Assembly: GCF_001659605.2 (NCBI RefSeq) | Contig: NC_035173.2 | Span: 10,807,065-10,871,064, forward strand | DNA length: 64,000 nt | Source of the DNA: Manihot esculenta | Taxonomy: Eukaryota > Streptophyta > Magnoliopsida > Malpighiales > Euphorbiaceae | Direction: 5' to 3' | In this document: positions 54,032 to 64,000 of the stretch, piece by piece | How the letters are laid out: each line of letters opens with the position of its first letter | Position numbering within the stretch: the first letter of the stretch is position 1 | Notes under the pieces: model-generated | The model's database searches: none | Told to the model about the DNA's origin: nothing | The model's input: only the letters and a program-made list of their open reading frames with translations | Program-made: the position numbers and the translations under genes

Positions 54032-55790
54032 TTGGACAAGTCATATTTGACGAGGTATTCGAGGAGAGACAAGGCAGAAGAAGCCATTATGCAGTCTACT
54101 CAGAGTCAAGAATCTTCTTCTAGTGAGTTACCCAGTCAAGAATATTCTTCTGGTGAGTTACCTCCAACTCTTGAATGCTCCAATGACTTAGATAAACCTA
54201 TTGCACAAAGAAAAGAGGTCAGATCTTGTACTAAACACCCTGTTTCTTATGAATCCTTGTCTCCTTCTTATAGAGCCTTTGCCTTGTCTATTTGCTCTTT
54301 GTCTATTCCACAGGATGGGAAGAAAGCTCTTGTGGATCCTAAATGGAAGGAAGCAATGATTGAAGAGATGAAAGCATTGGCAAAAAATGAGACCTAGGAG
54401 CTTGTCACTCTCCCACCTGAGAAGAAACTCGTTGGCTGTAAATGAGTGTTCATAGTGAAACATAAAGCTGATGGCACAATTGAACGGTTTAAGGCTAGAT
54501 TGGTTGCTAAAGGATTCACCCAAACCCATGAGTAGATTACTAAGAGACATTTGCCCCAGTTGCAAAAATGAACTCAATTAGAGTTCTGTTGTCTAACGTA
54601 GCCAACTTGAACTGGGACTTGTAATAATTTGATGTGAAAAATGCTTTCCTCCATGGAGATTTAGAGGAAAAAGTGTTCATGGAAATTCCTCCTGGATTCG
54701 CTGATGAGAAGACACAAGGAAAGATGTGCAGGTTAAAAAAGGATTTGTATGGGCTAAAACAATCTCTCAAAGCTTAGTTTGATAGGTTTAACAGAGTCAT
54801 GATGTCCTTTGGTTACCAACAAAGTAATGCTAATCACACTCTATTTGTCAAACATCACAAGGGTAAGATCACCCTTCTTATTGTGTATGTTGATGATATA
54901 GTGGTGACATGCGATGACAAAGAGGAAATGACTCAACTAAAGAGATTGTTGGCTCAGAAATTTAAAATCAAAGATTTAGAAAAACTGCAATATTTCCTAG
55001 GTATCGAGGTGGCTAGATCAGAAAAAGAAATTTCATCTCCCAAAGAAAGTACATTATGGATCTTTTGGAAGAAACTGGTATGATGGGGTGTAAACCAGCA
55101 GAATTTCCCATTGAAAGTAATCACAAGCTGGAAGTAGGAACTGGTGAGTCCGTGGATATTGGAAGATACCAGAGATTGGTAGGAATGTTGATTTATCTCT
55201 CACACACTCGATCGAATATAGGTTATGTTGTTAGTTTAGTAAACCAATTCATGCATGACCCTTGCGAGACTCATATGTAGGTTGTACTTCGCATCTTAAG
55301 ATACCTAAAGTCCGCGCTAGGGAAATGACTTCTTTACTTCAAATATGGTCACCTCCGAGCTGAAACTTTTATAGATGCAGATTAGGCAGGATCTCTCGAT
55401 GACATGAGATCCACCTCTAGCTACTGCACAGTTGTGGGAGGGAACCTTGTCACCTGGAGGGGCAAAAAATAAAGTGTTGTTGCTCGGTCAAGTGCTAAAG
55501 TAGAATACAAAGCAATGGCCCAATGTGTGTGTGAACTCTTATGGTTACAGAAGTTATTGAAGGAGTTGAGGTTGCTCGAGAGAGACAAGATAATTTTGTA
55601 TTGTGACAATAAAGTTGCTATAAGTATAGCACAAAATCCAGTCCAATATGACCGGATGAAACACATTGAAATTGATCGGCACTTCATTAAAGAAAAATTA
55701 ACAGACGGTGTCTTGAGCCTAGTTCATATGACTTTTACTGGGCAACTTGCGGATATGTTTACTAAAGGGCTCAACAACAAGATCTAAGAT
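54032..55790 (+). pseudogene. Copia reverse transcriptase and RNase H
   Basis: A linker with repeated S-S-S/G-E-L-P-S-Q-E-Y-S, then the RT start (W-K-E-A-M-I-E-E-M-K), [20 protein letters not shown] and Y-V-D-D-I-V-V-T (near 54890). RNase H follows with T-F-I-D-A-D then a stop, S-L-D-D-M-R-S-T-S, A-R-S-S-A-K-V-E-Y and L-Y-C-D-N-K-V-A-I-S. It ends L-A-D-M-F-T-K-G-L at 55760-55775. At least ten stops and some frameshifts. Confidence 0.82.
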
Positions 55791-55834
55791 AATCTAATTT
55801 GCAAGTTGGGCATGTGCAACATCTTTGCACCAAC

Positions 55835-55845
55835 TTGAGGGGGAG
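55835..55845 (+). promoter_or_regulatory. Polypurine tract of the copia element
   Basis: TTGAGGGGGAG directly precedes the 3' LTR TGTTAACTTATT. Confidence 0.8.
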
Positions 55846-56045
55846 TGTTAACTTATTTGCTGATCCTAGCTGATTCTAGAAATATGATTTAATTTGATTA
55901 GAATCCTTAATTATCCCTGTAATTATTATTTGATTATTTGCTTCCTGTTTAAATATAATTCTTTATGTATAAATAGTCATGTAAATCAATTGTAAAGATT
56001 AAGAGTGAAATACAATAATAATATAAATTTTTTCAAAATTCTTCA
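55846..56045 (+). repeat. 3' LTR of the copia element
   Basis: 200 bp, TGTTAACTTATTTGCTGA to AAAATTCTTCA. Related to 39810-39996, with about a dozen extra bases around GATTATTTGCTTCCTG. Confidence 0.82.
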
Positions 56046-59000
56046 ATCCAGATAGCGCAACAGGTTATCCTAAACACCAAGCTCCATTTCAGATTATTAG
56101 GTGCTACCATGATCTGCCAAATTCTCAATTAGCCATTTGTTGAGATGTGGATGAGAAGTTTCGAAGGTTTTTATTGCAAGCAAAAACATCTCCTCCAAAA
56201 GAGTTAGTGATGAAGTTGTAAAATTAATTGTGAAAGAAGAGTCGGTGAAGAAGATACGAGAGAAGAGGTATTTACATTTGTAGGTATAATTTGATTTTCA
56301 CTTTTTAGGGTATAGATTTACTTATTTTTGTCAAAGACACTACATGATAAGAGTTTGTAGGTTGAAGATTTGTGGGTTTGGAATGATGGTGAGGTTGAGA
56401 GGTGGATATACATTTTAGCTCTACTTCTTAGTTAAATAACCTTTAACTGTATGGTACATATATAACAAAAGATTATGCATGTTATGAAATTTAATAATAC
56501 ACTAATAATTAAGAATAATAAAGTATGTATCTATAACTAAAATTATTTAAAAAGCAAATGAGTGATAAATAATACTAATTTGTATATATTTCTTTTCTGT
56601 TAAAGGTAGAAATAATTAGAGAAATAAGTATAAGAGCCAATAAACAAGAAAGCCTAAAGGCCTTGAGATATATTAAGACTATCTTCAAAATTTAGATTTA
56701 AAAAACTCAGATGCCCAATACAATAAAACCCTAATTAGGAAGCCAACTTATTGGATTCGCCATGTTTTGATGGCAACTCCAGAGGCGCCAATCTTCCTTC
56801 TCTTTAGCAAGTGCAAATCTCCTCATAGATGGGTGTTTCTAGTCAATCACACTAGAAGAATACACATCAAGCTTTAACCATTAGCCCTAAGAGAAGAAAG
56901 GTGAAAAAACTTAAAAATGGGTAACCATGAAAAAAGACTTTGAAGAAGGGCTCAAACACTCGATAAGCGTAGGATAAAGCTCTCTGCCATTCCAGTCTCT
57001 TTTAGGCTGAAGGACTAGAAGCCAAAAACCATAAAATGCAATGAACTTCCCCGAAGATATGAAACTAAAACTGGACCCCTACAAACACCAACCTGTATAC
57101 ACAGAAATAGAGCCAAACACAAACCCAGCAAAGAAAGTTAATTTTGATTCACCACAACTAAATTTGCACTTAGAGAGCTCAAAGAAACATAGAAACATAA
57201 AGATTGTCCCTTCGCTACAATGGGTTGACGTAGAGCACCTAGGGAGGATCCAGCTATCACATGCAAGCTTCCTAAAAGGCTGAACCAAATAGATTCTCTA
57301 TAAAACCTCCCAATAATAAATTACTAGTTCAGTTGCCTATCTACAACTCACAACAATAAGGAGGAGAGGAAAAACCCATAGCGAAAGAGAGGCTGGGCAG
57401 AGGAGAGCCGCTCACTAGCTAGAATAAGGGTTGTACTTAAAGAGAAGAAGAGTTAAAGAGAAGGAGGATAAAAGTATGCTTGCTACGAATTTGTATATAG
57501 TCCATATGTACTATCTAACATATGGTATATAGTAATATAATATATTGATAATTAAAAAAATTATCCTATGATTTAGCGTATTTTCAAGTAGAATCCTATA
57601 CTTTAATTCGTAATAAAAAATATCTTGTACTTTTATGTCGTTAGCAAATTAATATTTTTTTTCTAATGCTGCTAAATATTAATGATAAATTATAATTTAC
57701 TCCCTAATATTTAATGAAAACTATATTTTAGTTCATGAATTTTAAATTTAGCCTATTAAGTTTTGTTTGATTAATAACATAATTTCTTAATTTAAAATTT
57801 ATATTTTCAATTCAAATTAATCCCTATAGTTTTATAGATTAGTCCTAAATATTGAAATTAGTTATAATTCCTTATATTTACAAACTAATTTATCTATTTA
57901 TTAAATTTCAATATCTTATATATGAAAAATAATAAAATAAAAATAATATAAAAAAATTGATATTTCCTTTTTGTTCTAATTAATAAAAAAAAAATCATCG
58001 AGAAAAGAAAAGTTAGACTAGAAAAAACTATTTGCACTTGAATTTAGATGCATATTGCGCCAAGATTCTTGATTTAATTTTTATTTTATTAATTTATTTT
58101 AAGATATTAAATTTAATAAATATATAAAATTAATTTAAAAAATACATAAATACTTATTCGTAAATAATTATAATATTTTGGGATCATTTTGTAAGAATGT
58201 AGGAATGAATTATAAGAGACTCTTTTATTATAAAACAAAGCTTTTTAACTAAATTTGTAAATATTAAACTAAATCATAAGTTCTATAAAATTTTAAGGAC
58301 TAAAATGTAATTTATCCTAATTAAAATTATTTTTAATTAATTTTTAAGCATCACATTATTATTTATTAACGATATCATATAGAAAAGTCTTATTTTACTA
58401 ACAGAACAAAATCACATGACTCTTTTTTCGCAAATTAAATTACAGGATTTTACTTGAAAAAAAAATATCAAACCACGTTATAGTTTTGTAATTACCTTTA
58501 TACTATATGTATGTATTTTATAATTTCAATTGCATACAAATATATATAATTATATTGAAAGTATATAATGTATCTAAATGATAATGAAAAAACATACAAA
58601 TAAAAATTGATTCTTAATAGGTTTTAATTTGATTCTTAAGTATCAAACTAGAATTGTTAAAAAAAGAAGTGCGATTCAATAAAATTTTTATTATTTTGTT
58701 CTTTAGTTCAATATAGAATCCTTGAGGACCGAGCACATTCTTAACCTTAAAAATGACTTTAGTGTCACTTAGTTAAACCTCATTAATATGCTTCTATACA
58801 TAGTTAATTATACTCTACGAAAAAAAATATCATACCTCATTCCTAACCTATAAAGATGGATGTGAATGAATAGATTGACGAAATTTCCTCTAAAAATATA
58901 CTAATTAACATGATAACCTATGAAAATATGGAATATATATATATATATATATGAAAAATGGCTCCTCACTAAATATTTATAATTTTGTTATAATTATATT

Positions 59001-59133
59001 CCTTACATCCTTTCCGTGAAGATAAAAAATAATATATTTTTACTGCTCAAAATATGACTAATAGTTTAAGCATTATAAATGTATATTCATTCATTCTAAA
59101 ACGGTGAAAGTTTATAAAAATTGGCCCGACTTT
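56046..59133. other. Intergenic DNA right of the copia element
   Basis: The first kilobase (56050-57430) is only moderately AT-rich. Its minus strand, read from about 57430, looks like a transcribed leader (CT-rich, GGTTTTTCCTCTCCTCC), but no recognisable protein follows; an element 5' UTR is possible. From 57480 on it is AT-rich with a (TA)n tract at about 58928-58952. No gene supported. Confidence 0.4.
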
Positions 59134-59307
59134 CACTAAACTTTGCAGCTTTGTAATGGATGAAAGAATAATACTCAAATGAGATTGCTAGACTGGAATT
59201 CCAAAGGAATCTAACACTTCCACTAAACTTTGCAGCTTTGTAATGGGTGAAAGAATAATACTCAAATGAGATTGCTAGATTGAAATTCCAAAGGAATCTA
59301 ACAGTGT
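59134..59307. repeat. 87-bp tandem duplication
   Basis: CACTAAACTTTGCAGCTTTGTAATGGATGAAAGAATAATACTC... through CCAAAGGAATCTAACACTTC is followed at 59221 by a near-identical copy, with about three substitutions. High identity suggests a recent event. Non-coding. Confidence 0.85.
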
Positions 59308-61586
59308 TAAAAATATAAAGGATGAGTATGACGACTTAGTGAATAGATAAATAAATAGTAAAGAGAAAATAGACATAGTTTTAGTACTTAATAGTATCAC
59401 ATAATACGAAAAAATAAGTCAACTGAATAAATAATCATTTTGAATAATATTGTCAAGCTACAATAAAATTTCTGCTGAAATCGCTTATCCAAAAGCATAA
59501 AATTCATAAAGAATTTGCATACACTCATAACATGCTTCATATAAATAATGATAATATTTTAGATACAAGTAAAAAAAATGCTGGCGACCTAAGAGCAATG
59601 CTGACATCTTGGACTCTTTGATGACAATATTGGCCTAATAGCAAATAAAAATATGCTGGTTATACACATATGTAGAGCTACCTTTAAAGGGCGATCACCT
59701 GATATATTTTCCAAAACTATGTGTATATCAAGCGTTATCCTAGCTGTAGTACTGTAGATAAGGTAGATTATTATAAATGTATATAAATTGATAAAAAATA
59801 CATTGTTATAAATTTGTATTCTCCTAAAATTATAGAAAGGTAAAGTATATTAAGAAATGAAATCTAAGTCTTAGAACGCAAATTTGAGGTATGAAATACA
59901 TAATTAATTTTCAAAACATTCTAACAAAAATCTTGAAGTATTTCAACATAAAGTAGAATTTTTTTCAATTTTTTAAAAGCTCAACTAACTCAACAATACA
60001 CAATATTCATCATAAATAATTTAGTATGTACATTCGAGGCCTCCAACTACATATTTACAATAATTTTACAATTCTCCATTCATTTCTACTCTGCAATTCC
60101 AACCACGTTACTTAGCTAACTTAGATTCTACTTCTATCTCTCAAATTTTGCTTTTTGTCCGGACAAAAAAAGAGTTTAAAAGTGGTGAATGTTATAGTAA
60201 TATTATGTACAAAATTTATAAGATATTATTTGTGACAATTCGTAATTGTAAATTACTTTTCTTTTAATTAATGGATTTATTTGTAGGATAATTTTATGCC
60301 AAACTATATATCTTAGATATTTACTATTCTATTTTGCATGAAGATTTTTACAATAAATTAAAATGAATACTATTACAGAGAATTATAATGAAGATGAAAG
60401 GAGAGGAAATTGTAATGAAACCTAAGGTAAAGAACACTTAAAAGTTAAGATAGAGCTTTCGATACAAAATAAAAAAAATTAAATGATGTTAGAATTTTCA
60501 AGTAAGAAGCAAGTTACACTTAAGATCTAAAAAATTATAACAAGTACAATAAATCCATACTTTAACAATATACTTGATACAGAGCAACTAGTTTGCACTT
60601 TACGGCAAACTTGAACCGAATCTAATAGAGACTCACGATAACTTTTTAAAAAGGAAATTTTGAGACGCACGACTTTCAAAAGCGTGACGAGGGGCACAGG
60701 TTTAGTCATAAAGTTTGATATGAAAATTTCATCGTTTAAGAATCAATTTTACATTTTAATTATTTTTTTAAATATTTTGAATATTTTCATAATTTTACAT
60801 ATTAGAATTTTGTTTCTATTATAAACTTACTTTTATAATTTTTAAAAAATTTTAATAAGATAGTTCGTTTTTCGATTTATTTTTTCTTTTATATTGTCTT
60901 TAACCCCTAATGAAATTTAATTAATCCTTTATTAATAATCAGAGTATGAAACACATAATCCAAAATTTCAATAACACTTCGTACTAATTTATAACATTTT
61001 TATTATATATTATTTATTATTTTAGATATTATTTTGATACCTAAATATGTTATTTATTTTCACAAGATGTAATCTCAATTAAATTATCAAATTATATTTT
61101 AATCACTATATTATAATAACTAAATAATAAGCATTATGTTGTTAATATTAATTTTCCTTAAACTAACTATATATACATATATATCAAAATCTATGTATAT
61201 GTAACTAATATATATATAATAAAGCACGATTGGCTGCACACAGTGCATAATCAATTTGATTTTAGAAATTGAATTACACATTTGCCCTTCATATTTTTGC
61301 CCATGTCATTGGATTGTTGGTCTTTTTGGTCATTTCTTTTAAACATATTAATTATTTTCTTTGCTTTTTGCCTTGTCCCTTTTAGTTTTTTTACGTCTTT
61401 TCCCTTTTGTTTCTCTATTAATTTCCTGCCTCATTTTGTTTTTTTTTTTTTTTTTCTATCATTGGTCTTCAAAATACAGTGCTTAAAGTGGGCATCGCAG
61501 GGAATTAAGCGAGCACAAAATGAATATTGAAATATAAAATTCTTAAATGGAAAAGAGGCTTTAATGGCTACTACACAGTTCTTTAA
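59308..61586. other. AT-rich intergenic DNA, no gene seen
   Basis: Long AT-rich stretch with poly-T (61438-61456) and TATATA tracts (61160-61222). A few short ORFs have no protein-like composition. Confidence 0.5.
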
Positions 61587-61683
61587 AAAATAAAAATTTA
61601 AAAATAAATTATTTATTATTAAAAAATTAAAAATTAGATTATAGATTTTACTAAATCTTAGTTATTGTAAATTACTCTAATAC

Positions 61684-61715
<32 letters not shown>

Positions 61716-62227
61716 GTGTATTAAAATATAAATTTAAAAAGAAAAACCAAGTTGGCGGAGGAAATAACCATGTCAGCATTTCACCACAAAATCAAAAGCT
61801 ATTCAACGACAAAGGCCACATTTTCCACCTGAAATCTCGATATCCCACGGAAACAGCCCACCAAAATCTCGGGAGATGAGATGAGTTGGCAGCCAGTTTG
61901 TGATCCATTTCACAACCAATAATTACCATCCAAAAAACTTGCTCCCTACCAGCACTCCTCGCCACAACTAACCCAACCCATATATTCTCATATTCTCCAC
62001 ATCAGCATCTAATCATTTTCTATAGCCCATGTTATTACATGTGGCAACAATCCATTAATTTTAGCCAAAACCTGAATAAATAACCGACTATGCCTGACTC
62101 TTCTCTCGTACTACTTACCGGCGTAACGCCAGCCAACCGAACTCAAGCTCTCCCGCTGCTCTTTTGTCTTTTCTCTTCTCTTTTTCAAGTGATTTCATTC
62201 TGTGTTTATGCAAATTGGTTGATTCTA
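61587..62227 (+). pseudogene. Orphan second copy of the CONSTANS-like promoter/leader
   Basis: Matches 36725-37382 over its whole length in the same orientation, with small indels and scattered substitutions, down to TTTATGCAAATTGGTTGATTCTA. The match then stops, before the position equivalent to the start codon about 185 bp further on. What follows is a junction and then a minus-strand copia coding region. So this copy has no coding exon in the window. It is the 5' remnant of a tandem duplicate, or its body lies beyond 64000. Confidence 0.8.
61684..61713. repeat. (AAT)n microsatellite in the duplicate promoter
   Basis: About 10 units, homologous in position to the 24-unit tract at 36801-36873. 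Confidence 0.9.
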
Positions 62228-62238
62228 GTGTTATTTTC

Positions 62239-64000
62239 TGTTGGTTCTGATAAAAATAATAAGGAAACCAACCTCTGTTGCAGTATCAAAGAAAAGAAAA
62301 CAACGACTTAGTGAATAAGTCTACAACTTGATCATTAGTACCACAAAATTCCAGCTCTATTTCTCCATTTGCAACCAACCTTCGAATAAAATGGTGCCGA
62401 ATCTCAATGTGCTTTGTTCTGCTGTGGAAAGCTGGGTTTTTTGTCATTGCTATTGTACCTTTGTTATCACAATAAATTTTAGTTGTTGCCACTTGCTCTT
62501 GATCCAAGTCTGCCAGAACTCGCCTAAGCCACACAGCTTGACATGCTGCAGAAGTTGCAGCAATATATTCCGCTTCTGAAGATGACAAAGCGATAGTATC
62601 CTGCTTCTTTGAGCTCCATGAGATGACACCTGAACCAAGACTGAAAGTGTAACCTGATGTACTCTTTCTATCATCTAAAGAACCTGCCCAATCACTATTA
62701 GTGTAGCCAAATAATTTGAAATTTGATACGGTGGTATACCAAATTCCAAAATTAATAGTTCTAGCAACATATCGCAATACCCTTTTTGCTGCTCCAAGAT
62801 GATGCTTTGTTGGACTGTGCATGAACCTGGATAAGACACTAACAGAGAAGGCGATATCAGGTCGTGTATGAGACAAATAGTTCAGTCCACCAACCATCCT
62901 CCGAAAATAAGTTACATCAGTCTTCTCTGTCCCATCTTCAGCTTGTAATTTTTCATTCAAATTCATTAGAGTTGCAGCCACATTGCATTTTGCCATGCTA
63001 AATTTCTTAAGCAAATCATTTGTATATTTTTGTTGTCCAACAAATATCCCATCTGCATATTGTTTCACCTCAAGCCCAAGAAAATATTGCAATAACCCTA
63101 AATCTGTCATCTCAAAATTTCTTATCATAGAAGACTTAAAATCAGCAATAAGACAATTATTGGACCCAAAATAAATCATGTCATCAACGTAAACACACAC
63201 AACCAGAAATCCAGCTTTACCTTCTCTTTTCAAGTATAAAGTGGGCTCATTTTCACTTTTAACAAAATCATTTTCACCAAAATAGCTATCAATTTTACTA
63301 TACCAGACTCGCGGTGCTTGCTTAAGCCCATAGAGAGCTTTTCTCAATCTGAAAACTTTATCCTTATGATCTTTTTCAACAAAGCCCTTAGGTTGAGAAA
63401 CATAAACTTCTTCCTCTAAATCTCCGTTCAAGAAGGCAGACTTCACATCAAATTAAAAGACAGGAAGGGATAATTGAGCAGCTAAAGCAAGCAATAATCT
63501 TACAGTTTCAAGGTGAGCGACTGGTGAGAATGTTTCTTCATAGTCGATACCTCGTTGTTGGGCATATCCCTTTGCTACAAGTCGTGCTTTATGCTTTTGC
63601 ACACTCCCATCAGCATGATACTTGGTTCTGAAAATACATTTGAGACCAATAACATTCTTTCCTTTCGGTAAATCAACTAACTCCCAAGTTTGATTTTTCT
63701 GAATTGAAGCTTTTTCTTCATTCATAGCAATTTTCCATTCTTCCATTATTGCTGCCTCCTTATAGAAAATTGGATCTAAAACATTCAAAGCAAAAGAACA
63801 AGTTTCATATATTTCTTTTAAGGATCGGATCTTTCTCGGAGAAGTTTCAATTGATGATGAAGAACTTGTGCTGATTGGACTGGAAGATTTTGTGCTGGCT
63901 GGACTTGATGAGTTGCTACTTGCTGAATTTGATGATGAAAAATCAGCAACATCATTTGATGGTGAAGAATCAGCAGGTTCACAAAAATCAGCAGCTTCAT
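62239..64000 (-). mobile_element. Ty1/copia element, 3' part, running off the window
   Basis: Minus-strand pol from the integrase-RT linker (at 64000) to the end of RNase H (about 62304). A normal 3' LTR and polypurine tract are missing: only about 50 bp separate the last conserved residues from the duplicated promoter. TGTTGGTTCTG at 62239 could be the outer edge of an internally deleted LTR. The element's 5' end lies outside the window. Confidence 0.85.
62286..64000 (-). pseudogene. Copia RT and RNase H, one stop, partial
   Basis: One frame spans the whole interval apart from a stop at 63453-63455. The N-terminal part in the window is a Ser-rich linker, then W-K-I-A-M-N-E-E and G-L-K-C-I-F-R-T-K. 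RT continues with K-S-A-F-L-N-G-D-L-E-E-E-V-Y, Y-G-L-K-Q-A-P-R-V-W and Y-V-D-D-M-I-Y. RNase H is read from G-Y-T-N-S-D-W-A-G to Y-C-D-N-K-G-T and ends V-D-L-F-T-K-S-L. The first catalytic Asp of RNase H appears as Asn. The final four codons before the stop (62286-62297) derive from junction sequence, not from the element. Probably inactive. Confidence 0.85.

Larger units (their letters stand above)
39810..56045 (+). mobile_element. Decayed Ty1/copia element, split by an Athila-type insertion
   Basis: Short LTRs (39810-39996 and 55846-56045), a primer site at 39997 and a polypurine tract at 55835-55845 frame a copia-order pol: protease, integrase, RT, RNase H. The gypsy element 40940-53037 sits between protease and integrase. 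Without it the element is only about 4.1 kb, with little or no gag. Many stops and frameshifts; dead copy. Confidence 0.88.

Noticed and set aside
57041..57283. 80-codon plus-strand ORF M-N-F-P-E-D-M-K-L
   Set aside because: No recognisable family, isolated, and the opposite strand looks like a transcribed leader. Not enough for a gene call.
1..64000. CRISPR arrays, operons, tRNA or rRNA genes
   Set aside because: No direct-repeat/spacer pattern and no tRNA or rRNA landmarks. Intron-containing genes and LTR elements show eukaryotic nuclear DNA.

Overview
The window is nuclear DNA of a flowering plant, almost certainly a eudicot. Two genes have clear plant introns, the intergenic DNA is very AT-rich, and the rest is mostly nested LTR retrotransposons of plant lineages (Ty3/gypsy Tat, chromovirus and Athila types; Ty1/copia). 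I cannot fix the species; a Malpighiales/Euphorbiaceae-like genome is a guess only. No prokaryotic genes, CRISPR arrays or rRNA/tRNA genes were seen.

Layout. 1-6899: a decayed Tat-type gypsy element (gag tail, protease, RT, start of RNase H) split by a solo LTR (756-5403, target duplication AAGAC), which itself carries a second solo LTR (1876-4156, target duplication AAAAA). 7468-20300: a complete 15-exon gene for an MRD1/RBM19-type protein with five RNA-recognition motifs, needed for small-subunit rRNA maturation; its start codon is split by intron 1. Intron 7 holds a MITE and an antisense protein-like fragment. 20300-25956: AT-rich intergenic DNA with tandem duplications, a possible CACTA MITE and relics of gypsy LTRs. 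25962-35846: a full-length chromovirus (target duplication CTATC, both LTRs, tRNA-iMet primer site, polypurine tract), whose single gag-pol frame is broken by five in-frame stops. 36725-39583: a four-exon CONSTANS-like gene (two B-boxes plus CCT). 39810-56045: a decayed Ty1/copia element just 3' of that gene, into which a young Athila-type gypsy element (40940-53037, minus strand, target duplication GGCGG) inserted. 56046-61586: AT-rich DNA. 61587-62227: a second copy of the CONSTANS-like promoter/leader without its coding region, followed by a minus-strand copia fragment that runs off the window.

Main points for a second look. (1) The Athila element carries a recurrent hairpin module (GTGATTTGRCC, 19-nt loop, GGGCAAATCAC) in its LTRs and at two internal sites, plus a variant with a compensatory base-pair change. 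The same 12-base word is scattered through its coding sequence and built up into a coding minisatellite. (2) The chromovirus LTRs carry clusters of the palindrome TTCGGCCGCCGAA, which contains a GCCGCC core, and splice-site-like signals. (3) The CONSTANS-like promoter is duplicated about 24.9 kb away. (4) Two related solo LTRs are nested, and the outer one has a swapped 5' end. (5) The MRD1 start codon is split AT|G by an intron.
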